A stretch of 64,000 bases of DNA, from NCBI RefSeq assembly GCF_018613725.1, contig NZ_JAGGPS010000007.1, positions 117,463 through 181,462 on the forward strand, written 5' to 3'. The DNA is from Hymenobacter sp. ISL-91. Lineage in GTDB: Bacteria; Bacteroidota; Bacteroidia; Cytophagales; Hymenobacteraceae. This document shows positions 28,225 through 36,701 of this stretch, piece after piece (the first letter of the stretch is position 1; the number at the start of each line of letters is the position of its first letter). Made by a program: the position numbers and the translations under genes. Under the pieces are notes generated by a model. It had not been told where the DNA came from. It was given only the letters and a program-made list of their open reading frames with translations, and did not search any database.

Positions 28225-28325
28225 CCGTCATCCTGAGCAAAGCGAAGGACCTTATCACGCAAGAACGACCGTAACACCGATTCGTTCTTGCGTGATAAGG
28301 TCCTTCGCTTTGCTCAGGATGACGG
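28225..28325. repeat. Perfect 44-bp inverted repeat (GTCATCCTGAGC family)
   Basis: Arms 28225-28268 and 28282-28325 are exact reverse complements, beginning CCGTCATCCTGAGCAAAGCG, around a 13-base loop. The element starts 13 bases after the PorU2 stop and lies before the convergent folA. Related words occur at 28898-28929 and inside the MITE at 55224-55374. Confidence 0.9.
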
Positions 28326-28354
28326 CTTTCTTTATGTCAAGTCCTGTTTGCTTT

Positions 28355-28840
28355 TTACCGCCGCCGCAGCGTCACGAAGCTGAAGGCATAGTCGTGGGTG
28401 GCGTCGGGCTCGTGCCGCTCACGGGTTTCCTCGCGCCACTCGCCGGGGTGCAGTTCGGGGAAGGTTATGTCGCCCTCAAAGGCATGGTGTACTTCGGTCA
28501 GGTACACGGTGTCGGCGGCGGGCAGGGCCTGCTGGTAGATTTCGCCGCCCCCGATAACGAAGATGTCTTCATCGGTGGTGCGGGCCATTTCCAGGGCCTG
28601 CAGTACCGAGGCGGCCGTTTCGCAGCCCTCTGCCTGCCAACCAGCCTGGCGGGTAACCACGATATTACGCCGCTTGGGTAGAGCCCGGCCGATGCTGTCG
28701 TAGGTGCGCCGGCCCATGATGATGGGGTGGCCCAGTGTGAGTTGCTTGAAATGCTTTAAATCGAGCGGCAGGTGCCAGAGCAGGCGGTTTTCGCCCCCGA
28801 TAACGCCGTTATCAGCCACGGCTACAACGAGTGCGGTCAT
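28355..28840 (-). CDS. folA: Dihydrofolate reductase
   Basis: A 161-residue enzyme reducing dihydrofolate to tetrahydrofolate with NADPH. Motifs: ALVVAVADNGVIGGENRLLW at the N-terminus with the W/L-rich Met20-like loop, LPLDLKHFKQLTLGHPIIMG then RRTYDSIGRALPKRRNIVVT, and the cofactor loop FVIGGGEIYQQAL. The substrate acid is the Asp in LPLDLKHF. Length is standard. It is followed downstream on the minus strand by the long hairpin at 28225-28325 and preceded by fmt. No thyA is in the window. Confidence 0.95.
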   Translation of the reverse strand: MTALVVAVADNGVIGGENRLLWHLPLDLKHFKQLTLGHPIIMGRRTYDSIGRALPKRRNIVVTRQAGWQAEGCETAASVLQALEMARTTDEDIFVIGGGEIYQQALPAADTVYLTEVHHAFEGDITFPELHPGEWREETRERHEPDATHDYAFSFVTLRRR

Positions 28841-28897
28841 AGAGTAGAATGGTGAAAAAATGAACGAATGAGTTGCCGGTCAAAAGGAAATAAAAGA

Positions 28898-28929
28898 ACG
28901 TCATGCTGAGCAGAGTCGAAGCATGACGT
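28898..28929. repeat. Short copy of the GTCATGCTGAGC palindrome
   Basis: ACGTCATGCT (28898-28907) pairs with AGCATGACGT (28920-28929) around GAGCAGAGTCGA. The sequence GTCATGCTGAGC...GAAGCAT is shared with the inner palindrome of the MITE at 55224-55374. It lies between folA and fmt, 27 bases after the fmt stop. Confidence 0.75.
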
Positions 28930-28955
28930 GCCCCTTCTGGCAACTAACAGCCGAC

Positions 28956-29903
28956 TTAGCCAAGCAGCTTCACATCGAAGCCGCGCAGAAAGTCTTGGAT
29001 GGACATGCGCTTTTTGCCTTCCAGCTGTACATCAAGCAGGTCGAGCAGACCGTCGGCTGTTTGCAGGCGCAGGTAGTTGCGGCCGTCGGTGTACCAGTGG
29101 CCGGCGCCGCCCATGTCGGGGCCGCTGGCTTCCTCGTCGCTGAATGGCTGGGCTTTGAATACTTTGAGCGTGCGGCCGTCGGGCAGCTGGATAAAAGCGG
29201 TGGGGATGGGAGCGAGGCCGCGCACCAAGTTGGCCAGCGCCGGCGCCGACTGTTGCATGGGGTCGAGGCGGCCGGTTTCTTTGGTGAGCTTGGGTGCGGG
29301 CCGGAGCTCCGGCAGCTCGGGCTGCGGAATGCTGGGCGCTTCGCCGGCAGCAATGGCCTGCACCGAACGGAGCGCCAGTTTCGCCCCGGCCGCCTTCAGC
29401 TTTTCGTAGAGCGAGCCGAAGTCGTCTTCCGGCGCAATGTCCACGGCATCCTGGTAAATAAGGTTACCGGTGTCGATTTCATGGCGCAGGAAAAAGCTGG
29501 TCACGCCCGTTTGCGTATCGCCGTGGATGAGGGCCCAGTTGATGGGCGCCGCGCCCCGGTATTGGGGCAGCAGCGAGGCGTGCACGTTGATAGAGCCGAG
29601 CGGCGGCATGTTCCAAACGGCCTCGGGCAGCATCCGGAAAGCCACCACTACCTGCAAATTGACCCCGTAGCCCTTCAGCTCGGCCTGAAATTCGGGGGCC
29701 TTGAGGTTGGTGGGCTGGAGCACCGGCAGGCCGTGGGCCTCGGCCGCCGCCTTCACGGCCGAGCCCTGCAGCTGTCGTCCGCGTCCGGCGGGCTTGTCGG
29801 GCGCCGTTACCACGGCCACCACCCGGCAGCCGTCCCAGCCCAGCAGGGCTTCGAGCGTGGGCACCGCAAATTCGGGCGTGCCCATGAAGATGATGTTTAG
29901 CAT
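28956..29903 (-). CDS. fmt: Methionyl-tRNA formyltransferase
   Basis: A 315-residue enzyme that formylates initiator Met-tRNA with 10-formyl-tetrahydrofolate. The ATG at 29903 gives MLNIIFMGTPEFAVPTLEAL. The catalytic block is seen in SINVHASLLPQYRGAAPINW then ALIHGDTQTGVTSF with the family's Asn, His and Asp. A C-terminal OB-like tRNA-binding domain follows (about 210-315). It lies just upstream of folA on the same strand, a sensible pairing because both act in one-carbon folate chemistry. A perfect 36-bp inverted repeat lies in its 5' spacer. Confidence 0.95.
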   Translation of the reverse strand: MLNIIFMGTPEFAVPTLEALLGWDGCRVVAVVTAPDKPAGRGRQLQGSAVKAAAEAHGLPVLQPTNLKAPEFQAELKGYGVNLQVVVAFRMLPEAVWNMPPLGSINVHASLLPQYRGAAPINWALIHGDTQTGVTSFFLRHEIDTGNLIYQDAVDIAPEDDFGSLYEKLKAAGAKLALRSVQAIAAGEAPSIPQPELPELRPAPKLTKETGRLDPMQQSAPALANLVRGLAPIPTAFIQLPDGRTLKVFKAQPFSDEEASGPDMGGAGHWYTDGRNYLRLQTADGLLDLLDVQLEGKKRMSIQDFLRGFDVKLLG

Positions 29904-29925
29904 GGTAGTTCGGGAGTTTTTAGCT

Positions 29926-30013
29926 CGCAGAGGACGCAGTGTTTTCGCAGAAGGCGCAGTGCAGTTCAATAGAACGACACTGCGCCTTCTGCGAAAACAC
30001 TGCGTCCTCTGCG
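29926..30013. repeat. Perfect 36-bp inverted repeat (CGCAGAGGACGCAG family)
   Basis: Arms 29926-29961 and 29978-30013 are exact complements, starting CGCAGAGGACGCAGTGTTTT, with a 16-base loop. It fills the space between the namZ stop (30030) and the fmt start (29903). A related unpaired segment lies at 56251-56292. Confidence 0.9.
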
Positions 30014-30029
30014 GGAAATGATGACAGAA

Positions 30030-31286
30030 CTACTCAAAATCCGGATACAGCAGATACTTCTGGCGCATCACCTTATAGGCGCCCAGTTTCGGCTCCCAGG
30101 ATGCCCGGATTTCGGCTTCCGACTTACCAGCAATAATTTGCTGGCGCGTGTCGGCCGTACCCATCAGCCGCTCGAAGCCCGAGGTGAAGAACTTGTCTTT
30201 GGCTGTGCTCTGCTTGTAGTAGTCAATCAGATACGACAGCGTGAAACCGACCTCGCCGACGCCTTTCAACTCCTGGCCGTAGCAGCGCTTGCCGTTCTGG
30301 GGCGGGGCCGTGGAGCCGGGATTGGGCGTGGGCACAAAGCTAAACGGACGACTAGAGGGTTGCGTAGGCGCCCCGATTACCTCAAACGGCCGGTCGGTAC
30401 CGCGGCCCACACTCACGTCGGTGCCCTCGAACAGGCAAAGGCTGGGATACAAATTCACTGAATGGGCCGTGGGCAGGTTGGGGGAGGGGCGCACCGGCAG
30501 CTCGTAGCGCGTGGCGTGGGTGTAGCCGGCTACCGGAATAACCGTCAGGCGGCATTGTTTGCCACCGGCCAGCCATTTTTCGCCGTTTATCATCTGGGCC
30601 AGCTCGCCCACCGTGAGGCCGTGCACCACCGGAATGGGGTGCATGCCCACGAAGGTTTTGTACTTGGGCTCCAGCACCGGCCCGTCCACGTACCAGCCGT
30701 TGGGGTTGGGCCTGTCAAGGATGATGACCTCCTTGTTCTGCTCGGCGGCGGCCTCCATTACGTAGTGCATCGTGCTGATGAAGGTGTAGAAGCGTGCGCC
30801 CACGTCCTGAATATCGAACACCAGCACGTCGATGTCGCGCAGCATCTCGGGGGTGGGCTTTTTGGTGGCGCCGTACAAGCTCAGGGCCGGCAGGCCACTA
30901 CGGGCGTCTTTACCATCTTTAATAGTAGCCCCATCGGCTGCCTCGCCCCGGAAACCGTGCTCGGGGCCGAAAATCACCTTCACGTTCACGCCCCGGCTCA
31001 GCAGCGTATCCACCAGAAACGCTTGGCCCACGCGGGCGGTCTGGTTTACGACCAAGCCTACTCGTTTGCCCTGCAGCAGCGGCAGGTATTTGTCGAACTG
31101 CGCGGCGGCTACCTGCAGCGGCGCGGCAGCCGGTTGTTCCAGCACTACCTGGGGCGGCGCGGCCACCGTTTGGGCGGCCGACGCAGGGGGCAAAGCGGCT
31201 GTAGGCGAACCTGTCTGGGCCGGGCGGGTACAGTCGGTGAGCAGGAGCGCGAGGCTGAGCAGACTCTGGGGCAGGAAAGAAGGCAT
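30030..31286 (-). CDS. namZ: NamZ-type exo-beta-N-acetylmuramidase (DUF1343), lipoprotein
   Basis: A 418-residue lipoprotein of the former DUF1343 family, whose studied member NamZ removes N-acetylmuramic acid from peptidoglycan fragments during wall recycling. The ATG at 31286 gives a signal with lipobox LLTDC near residue 18. Family motifs: GKRVGLVVNQTARVG, IFGPEHGFRGEAADG, DVLVFDIQDVGARFYTFIST, IILDRPNPNGWYVDGPVLEP and GTDVSVGRGTDRPFE. Residues after the lipobox are Pro/Ala-rich. It is divergent from the permease gene, with only 44 bases between the two starts I favour, so the promoters must overlap or sit inside the coding ends. Confidence 0.85.
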   Translation of the reverse strand: MPSFLPQSLLSLALLLTDCTRPAQTGSPTAALPPASAAQTVAAPPQVVLEQPAAAPLQVAAAQFDKYLPLLQGKRVGLVVNQTARVGQAFLVDTLLSRGVNVKVIFGPEHGFRGEAADGATIKDGKDARSGLPALSLYGATKKPTPEMLRDIDVLVFDIQDVGARFYTFISTMHYVMEAAAEQNKEVIILDRPNPNGWYVDGPVLEPKYKTFVGMHPIPVVHGLTVGELAQMINGEKWLAGGKQCRLTVIPVAGYTHATRYELPVRPSPNLPTAHSVNLYPSLCLFEGTDVSVGRGTDRPFEVIGAPTQPSSRPFSFVPTPNPGSTAPPQNGKRCYGQELKGVGEVGFTLSYLIDYYKQSTAKDKFFTSGFERLMGTADTRQQIIAGKSEAEIRASWEPKLGAYKVMRQKYLLYPDFE

Positions 31287-31330
31287 GGGCAGGGGTGGAA
31301 AACTACTCGGATTCATCTAGCTTTACGCCG

Positions 31331-32545
31331 GTGAACGTTTCGCAGTACATATCTCATAAGATTGACGGGGCCGATGCGGGCTCGTTCACCTCGTCGGTGA
31401 CAAAGATAGCCATCATCAGCATTGCCATGGGATTGGCCGTGATGGTGGTATCGTTTGCCATTCTGGAGGGTTTCCGCAACGAAATCCAGAACAAAATCTT
31501 CTCTTTCGGCTCGCACCTGCAAATCAGCAAGTACGACACTAACAACTCGCTCGAAGCCGAGCCCATCGGACAGCCGCAGCTTATGCGCGAGTTGGGCGAG
31601 AACCCCCAGGTAGCCACTATTCAGCCTTTCGCCCGCAAAACGGCCATCATCAAAACCAAGGATGAGGTGCTGGGCGTGGTGATTAAGGGCATCGACGAAA
31701 AGACCAGCCCCTCGTCGATGCGCCAGAACCTGGCTGCCGGCAAGTTCATCTCCTTCCCCGACTCCTCAGCCAGCAACGACGTGCTGGTGTCGCGCAAGGT
31801 GGCCGACAAGCTCCGGCTCAAGGTCGGCGACAAGGCCCTGTTCTACTTTATCCAGAGTCCGCCGCGGGTGCGGCAGTTCGTGGTCAGTGGCATCTACCAA
31901 ACCGGTCTCGACGAGTTCGATGAGGCCTTTGTTATCGGCGACATCCGGCAGATCCGCGACCTGAATGCCTGGCCCGACACGCTGGTGGGCGGGCTCGAAG
32001 TAACGCTCAAGGACTTCAACCGCCTCGACCCGGTAGCCGACAACCTCTACGAAAACCTGCGCTACGACCTCAAGCTCGATAAAATCACCGAGCAATATGT
32101 GCAGTTGTTCGAGTGGCTGAAGCTGCTCAACCGCAACGTAGTTATCTTCCTGGTGCTGATAATTTTCGTGGCCACTTTCAACATGGTAGCCACCATTTTC
32201 ATCATGATTCTGGAGCGCACCAACATGATCGGGGTGCTCAAAGCCATTGGGGCTACCGACAACCAGATCCGGAGCATGTTCTTCTTTAGGGGCCTGAGCC
32301 TGACGGTGCGCGGCATTCTGTGGGGTAACCTGATCGGGCTGGGCTTCTGCGCCATGCAGTATTACCTGCACCTCATCCCGCTCGACCCCGAAAACTACTA
32401 CATGGACCGCGTGCCGATTCATTGGGACTGGGCCATCATTCTGATGCTGAACGCGGCCACGTTCTTTACCTCCCTGCTGGCCGTGCTCATCCCAACCTAC
32501 CTGATTTCGCGCATCAAACCCGTCGCGGCCATCAAGTTCGACTGA
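31331..32545 (+). CDS. FtsX/LolC-type ABC transporter permease
   Basis: A permease of about 404 residues of the MacB/LolC-E family, which moves lipoproteins or other envelope substrates with a separate ATPase. One N-terminal membrane helix (IISIAMGLAVMVVSFAILEG), a periplasmic domain of about 210 residues, and three C-terminal helices (VVIFLVLIIFVATFNMVATI, then SLTVRGILWGNLIGLGFCAM, then IILMLNAATFFTSLLAVLIP) give the family topology. I chose the GTG at 31331 (VNVSQYISHKI) because homologues start this way; another in-frame GTG at 31295 is possible. The ATPase gene is not adjacent. The stop codon TGA overlaps the first arm of the repeat at 32544. Confidence 0.8.
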   Translation: MNVSQYISHKIDGADAGSFTSSVTKIAIISIAMGLAVMVVSFAILEGFRNEIQNKIFSFGSHLQISKYDTNNSLEAEPIGQPQLMRELGENPQVATIQPFARKTAIIKTKDEVLGVVIKGIDEKTSPSSMRQNLAAGKFISFPDSSASNDVLVSRKVADKLRLKVGDKALFYFIQSPPRVRQFVVSGIYQTGLDEFDEAFVIGDIRQIRDLNAWPDTLVGGLEVTLKDFNRLDPVADNLYENLRYDLKLDKITEQYVQLFEWLKLLNRNVVIFLVLIIFVATFNMVATIFIMILERTNMIGVLKAIGATDNQIRSMFFFRGLSLTVRGILWGNLIGLGFCAMQYYLHLIPLDPENYYMDRVPIHWDWAIILMLNAATFFTSLLAVLIPTYLISRIKPVAAIKFD

Positions 32546-32725
32546 TCACGGAGTAGCACGGGTTTTAGCGGATTTCACGGATTCTGTAGACGATTAAAAA
32601 AGGGCCACCCTACGCAGGGTGGCCCTTTTTCGTTCAACTCAAGGGGAGGTACCTGTGATTTAATAGTTGACCGCGCCAGCTACAAAATCCGTGAAATCCG
32701 CTTAAATCCGTGCTAATCCGTGATC
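32544..32725. repeat. Inverted repeat spanning both stop codons of convergent genes
   Basis: Arm 32544-32587 (GATCACGGAGTAGCACGGGT and onward) pairs imperfectly with 32680-32725 (ending CCGTGCTAATCCGTGATC). The left arm overlaps the TGA stop of the permease. The right arm contains the TAG stop and last four codons of the M23 gene. An intrinsic terminator lies between the arms. The ATCCGTGAAATCCG words mark a separate family from the other repeats. Confidence 0.85.
32596..32630. terminator. Bidirectional intrinsic terminator
   Basis: AAAAAGGGCCACCCT pairs perfectly with AGGGTGGCCCTTTTT around a short ACGC loop. It serves the convergent permease and M23 genes. Confidence 0.9.
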
Positions 32726-33399
32726 TGGAGAATCAGGTTTGGGTCGGGGCACAGGGCGGCCCACGTGTCGCGCTCCGATACCAGCGCTACGCCGGGAAAG
32801 TCGCCTACGCGGCCCTGCAAATCGGCAATTACCTGGAAATGCAGGTGCGGCGGCCAGTCGCCGTTTTCGGGTGCTGGGCCGACTTCGGCGAAGGTCTGGC
32901 CCTGTTCGATGGTGAGGCCCGGGCGCAGCAGGGCCGTTTCGCGGCGCGTGAGGTGGCCGTAGAGCGTGTAGAAAATGACCCCTTCCAACTCGTGCTCCAG
33001 AATAACGGTGGGGCCGTAGTTGCCGTGGCCTTCGTTGTCGGCGAGGCTGTGTACGGTGGCCGGCAGCGGGGCCAGCACCGGCGTGCCGGCGCGCACCCAC
33101 ACATCGACGCCCAAATGCAGCGAGCGGGCCGGGGCGGTGGGGTCGGCGTCGAAGAGGCCGGGGCTACGGCGGTAGATTACCCGGTCTTCGAGGTAGCCGC
33201 CCACGCCAATCAGGGCGTTCTTATCGGCCAGCAGCCGGGCTACCAGCTGGTCGAAGGCGGCTGTGTCGTGTAGGTTGGCAGCCGTAAGCAGCGGGTTAGC
33301 GGCCGTAAAATCGAGGCGCGCCACCTCGGGCGCGTTCAGGTCGAGGGGCAGTACCTGCCCGAACTCGGTTTGGTGGCGGCGGAGTAAGTCGGAAAGCAT
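32713..33399 (-). CDS. M23-family (LytM-type) peptidase, no signal peptide
   Basis: A 228-residue protein with an M23 zinc-peptidase domain (about 85-205). The zinc and catalytic motifs are visible: HLGVDVW (H-x-x-x-D), YGHL and HLHFQV (H-x-H). Such enzymes cut peptide cross-links in peptidoglycan. The N-terminal MLSDLLRRHQTEFGQVLPLD is not a signal peptide, so location is uncertain: either cytoplasmic or exported by another route. The last codons and stop lie in the inverted repeat at 32544-32725, so the C-terminal ITD residues are repeat-encoded. It is convergent with the permease and divergent from the reductase gene. Confidence 0.85.
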   Translation of the reverse strand: MLSDLLRRHQTEFGQVLPLDLNAPEVARLDFTAANPLLTAANLHDTAAFDQLVARLLADKNALIGVGGYLEDRVIYRRSPGLFDADPTAPARSLHLGVDVWVRAGTPVLAPLPATVHSLADNEGHGNYGPTVILEHELEGVIFYTLYGHLTRRETALLRPGLTIEQGQTFAEVGPAPENGDWPPHLHFQVIADLQGRVGDFPGVALVSERDTWAALCPDPNLILQITD

Positions 33400-33577
33400 T
33401 GGGGTGGGTTAAGGGAAATTGTTAAGCGGAGCGAAGGTGTAAGATGAAGGACGACATCGTTCTGTTTGTCTGGCCTGGCACCGCGCCAATCAGTTCCGCC
33501 TCACATTCCGTACAAGAAACAAATATCGAATTACGAACTTTGTGTTCAAACCCACCCCGAAAGTTCTGATAGCCCCT

Positions 33578-34684
33578 ATGAGTAGCCCTTACCTGACGCT
33601 GAACGTTGTTGAACTGACCCAGGAAACCCCCGACGCCGTTACCATCCATTTCGAGCGGCCCGACCGCCAGCCCGTTGCCTGCCAGCCGGGCCAGTTCCTG
33701 ACCCTGATTTTGCCCTGCGGACCCGGTGGTAAAAAGGAGCGCCGCGCCTATTCGCTCAGCAGCACCCCGGGCGAGGCCCCACGCCTGGCCGTTACGATAA
33801 AGCGCGTAACGGGCGGTTTGGTGAGCAATTACCTGCTCGACACTGTGCAAGTAGGCCAGCAACTGGAGGTAATGGCCCCGCTGGGCAACTTCGTGCTGGC
33901 GCCCCAGCCTCAGGCGGCGCGCTCCATTGTGCTGGTGGGGGCCGGCTCGGGCATTACCCCGCTCATGAGTATGCTCAAAGCCATTCTCCGCGACGAGCCC
34001 AAAAGCCACGTGCTGCTCATTTATGGCAACCGCAACGAGGATTCGGTGATTTTTGCTGACCAGCTGCAGAAGTTGGAGCAGCAGTACGCCGGCCGCTTCC
34101 AGATCGAGCACGTCTTCAGCCAGCCCCTGCGCCCGTCGGCCGAGCACAAGCACACGGGCCGCCTCAACCGCACCACGCTGCTGCGCATTCTGGAGCAGCG
34201 CCACCAGTTTCCGGCTGCCCAGGCCGAGTATTTCCTCTGCGGCCCCGATGGCCTGATGCTGGAAGCACAATCGGCGCTGGAGCTGCTGGGCGTGCCACTT
34301 GCCCGCGTGCGCCGCGAGAGTTTCGTGGCCGCCGCCGACACGGCCGAGGCTGCGGCTCAGTCGGGCGGACACGGCGACGTATCGGCCGCTGCCGATGAGG
34401 AGCAAAGCAGCTCCCGCAACGTCACCATTCACTACGAGGGCGCTGAGTACCAGTTCGAGGTCAGCCCCGAGCAGACCATTCTCGAAGCCGCCCTCGACCA
34501 GGACATCGACCTGCCCTACAGCTGCCAGGCGGGCCTGTGTACTGCCTGCCGCGGCAAGTGCCTCTCGGGCAAAGTCCACCTCGACGAGCGCGAAGGACTT
34601 TCCGACTCCGAGATGAACCAGGGCTATGTGCTCACCTGCGTTGGCCACCCGCTCACGAGCGACGTGGTGATTGAGATTGGCTAG
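33578..34684 (+). CDS. FAD/NAD(P)H reductase with 2Fe-2S ferredoxin domain (PaaE-like)
   Basis: A 368-residue electron-transfer protein. The ATG at 33578 starts MSSPYLTLNVVELTQETPDA. Order: an FAD-binding barrel (about 1-105, with RAYSLSS at 56-62), a NAD(P)H-binding domain (about 110-245, with GAGSGITPLMSML and CGPDGLM), a linker rich in Ala and Gly, and a C-terminal plant-type ferredoxin (about 280-368) with CQAGLCTAC plus a last Cys in LTCVG. This order is typical of PaaE/class IB oxygenase reductases. No oxygenase subunit is nearby, so its electron acceptor is unknown. The linker of about 35 residues before the ferredoxin is long. Confidence 0.88.
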   Translation: MSSPYLTLNVVELTQETPDAVTIHFERPDRQPVACQPGQFLTLILPCGPGGKKERRAYSLSSTPGEAPRLAVTIKRVTGGLVSNYLLDTVQVGQQLEVMAPLGNFVLAPQPQAARSIVLVGAGSGITPLMSMLKAILRDEPKSHVLLIYGNRNEDSVIFADQLQKLEQQYAGRFQIEHVFSQPLRPSAEHKHTGRLNRTTLLRILEQRHQFPAAQAEYFLCGPDGLMLEAQSALELLGVPLARVRRESFVAAADTAEAAAQSGGHGDVSAAADEEQSSSRNVTIHYEGAEYQFEVSPEQTILEAALDQDIDLPYSCQAGLCTACRGKCLSGKVHLDEREGLSDSEMNQGYVLTCVGHPLTSDVVIEIG

Positions 34685-34702
34685 GCTGTTTTAAGAAACT
34701 GG

Positions 34703-34746
34703 AATGGCCAGTAGCGCGAAGCTGGAGCTTCGCGCTACTGGCCATT
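34703..34746. repeat. Perfect 21-bp inverted repeat (GTAGCGCGAAGCT family)
   Basis: AATGGCCAGTAGCGCGAAGC and one further T (34703-34723) pair exactly with 34726-34746 around a GG loop. It lies in the 99-base spacer between the reductase and the oligopeptidase. It has no T-run and is not an ordinary terminator, though it could still stop or stabilise transcripts. Confidence 0.85.
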
Positions 34747-34783
34747 CTGGCCCCCCGCTTCCAAACTTTCCAGCTTCCCCGAA

Positions 34784-36523
34784 ATGCCCCCTTCTATGCC
34801 CGCCGCCACCCTTGCTACCGACACCCAGCGGCCCCCGCGCCAGTACCTGCCCGAGTCGTTTACCGTGACCGACTGGGCCACGATAGAGCCGTATTTTCTG
34901 GAGTTGCGCGACCGGGAGGTGGGCTCGGTTGCCGAGTTGGAGCGTTGGCTGCTGAACCGCTCGGAACTGGAGGCAGTGCTCGGCGAAGATTTGGCCTGGC
35001 GCTACATCCGCATGACCTCCGACACCCAGGACAATGCGCGCACCGAGGCGTTTCAGTTTTTCGTGAACGAGATTGAGCCGCACGTTGCGCCCCACGACCA
35101 CGCGCTCAACGAAAAGATGCTGGCCTCGGCGTTTCTGAGCGAGTTGGATGAAAACCGCTACCGGGTGTTTGTGCGGTCGGTACGGCAGGCGCTGGCCATC
35201 TACCGGCCCGAAAACGTGCCGCTCAAAACCGAAATCAGCACCCAGCAGCAGCAGTACGCCGCCCTGGCCGGGGCCATGACCGTAACGCTCGACGGCGAGG
35301 AGCTGACCCTGCCCCGCGCCGCCGACCGCCTCAAAAGCCCCGACCGGCAGGTGCGCGAAACCGCTTGGCGGGCCGTGCAGGAACGCCGCCTGCAGGATGC
35401 CAAGGCCCTTGATGAGCTGTATACCCGCCTGATCGGGCTACGCCACCAGATGGCGCTGAACGCGGGTTTCGCCAACTTCCGCGACTATATGTTTGCCGCC
35501 CTGGGCCGCTTCGACTACACGCCCCAGGATACGCTGAACTTCCACCGCGCCATCCGCGAAACCGTGGTTCCCCTCATCGACAACCTCGACCTGGAGCGCC
35601 GCCAGGACCTAGCGCTGGCCGAGCTGCGCCCCTGGGACCTGGATGTGGACGTATCGGGGAAGGCCCCGCTGCGGCCGTTTGAGACGGGGGCCGAGTTGCT
35701 GGAGAAAACAACCGTCGTCTTCGACCGACTCGACCCATTTCTGGGCCAGTGCCTGCGCACAATGGGCCAGATGGGCAACCTCGACCTGGAAAGCCGCAAG
35801 GGCAAGGCCCCCGGCGGCTACAACTACCCGCTCGACGAAACAGGGGTGCCTTTCATCTTTATGAATGCCACCAGCAGCCTGCGCGATGTGGTAACCATGC
35901 TGCACGAGGGCGGCCACGCCGTGCATAGCTTCCTCACGCGCCGCCTGCCGCTGGGCGCCGACAAGCACCCGCCTTCCGAAGTAGCCGAACTGGCTTCCAT
36001 GAGCATGGAGCTGCTCAGCCTCGACCACTGGGACGTGTTTTTCTCCAACCCCGACGAGCTGCGGCGGGCCAAGCGCACCCACCTCGAAAGCGTGCTCGAA
36101 ACCTTCCCGTGGGTGGCCACCATCGACAAGTTTCAGCACTGGGTGTACGAGAATCCAACCCACACCGAGGAGCAGCGCCACGCCCGCTGGGTCGAGCTGT
36201 TCGACGAGTTCAACCAGCGTACCGTGAGCTGGAAAGGACTGGAGCATATCAAGCCTTACCTCTGGCAGAAGCAGCTGCACCTCTACGAAGTGCCGTTTTA
36301 CTACATCGAGTACGCCATGGCCCAGCTCGGCGCCATTGCCGTGTGGCGCAACTACCGCCAGAACCCGCAGGATGCCTTAGCTGGCTACCAGCGCGCCTTG
36401 GCCCTCGGCTATACCGCGCCCATCGGCGACATCTACGCGGCGGCTGGCATCCGCTTCGATTTCAGCACCGAATACCTGCGTACCCTGGCCGACTTCGTAC
36501 AGGATGAAATGGCAAAAATATAG
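34784..36523 (+). CDS. M3-family oligoendopeptidase (PepF-like)
   Basis: A 579-residue cytoplasmic zinc metallopeptidase cleaving short peptides. The thermolysin-type motif HEGGH is at 374-378 within TMLHEGGHAVHSFL, with the second Glu ligand in the ELASMSMELLSLDHW helix. The N-terminal helical bundle (about 25-200) contains the PepF features YIRMTSDTQDNARTEAFQFF and others. Start ATG 34784 gives MPPSMPAATLATD; an internal Met 4 codons later is an alternative. No signal peptide is present. The gene reads alone from a spacer with a hairpin repeat. Confidence 0.9.
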   Translation: MPPSMPAATLATDTQRPPRQYLPESFTVTDWATIEPYFLELRDREVGSVAELERWLLNRSELEAVLGEDLAWRYIRMTSDTQDNARTEAFQFFVNEIEPHVAPHDHALNEKMLASAFLSELDENRYRVFVRSVRQALAIYRPENVPLKTEISTQQQQYAALAGAMTVTLDGEELTLPRAADRLKSPDRQVRETAWRAVQERRLQDAKALDELYTRLIGLRHQMALNAGFANFRDYMFAALGRFDYTPQDTLNFHRAIRETVVPLIDNLDLERRQDLALAELRPWDLDVDVSGKAPLRPFETGAELLEKTTVVFDRLDPFLGQCLRTMGQMGNLDLESRKGKAPGGYNYPLDETGVPFIFMNATSSLRDVVTMLHEGGHAVHSFLTRRLPLGADKHPPSEVAELASMSMELLSLDHWDVFFSNPDELRRAKRTHLESVLETFPWVATIDKFQHWVYENPTHTEEQRHARWVELFDEFNQRTVSWKGLEHIKPYLWQKQLHLYEVPFYYIEYAMAQLGAIAVWRNYRQNPQDALAGYQRALALGYTAPIGDIYAAAGIRFDFSTEYLRTLADFVQDEMAKI

Positions 36524-36630
36524 CGGCTGCTCCTTTGCAGAAGAATAGGAGGGTAATAAACAATTTTGATTGATTGTCAGGCCATTGAACGGTGAACAGC
36601 GCGAACTGAGGTGAAAAGTACCGCCTTTGC

Positions 36631-36661
36631 TTGCACCGTCCGAATAAGCCTGCTACTTTTG
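36631..36661 (+). promoter_or_regulatory. Promoter of tRNA-Lys
   Basis: TACTTTTG at 36654-36661 is a perfect TAnnTTTG element, with TTG at 36631-36633, about 20 bases upstream. It lies about 40 bases before the tRNA and is one of the best promoter matches in the window. Confidence 0.7.
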
Positions 36662-36701
36662 CACTCCCTTCTGAAAAGGCTTTGGCCTGGTGGAGTGGAC
36701 T

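Noticed and set aside
28225-28325. Reading the long inverted repeat as an insertion-sequence end pair
   Set aside because: The arms are joined by only 13 bases, with no internal gene and no target duplication visible, so it is a palindrome and not a complete element.
28923-29900. A 325-codon open frame on the plus strand opposite fmt
   Set aside because: It mirrors fmt codons and its product has no recognisable domain.
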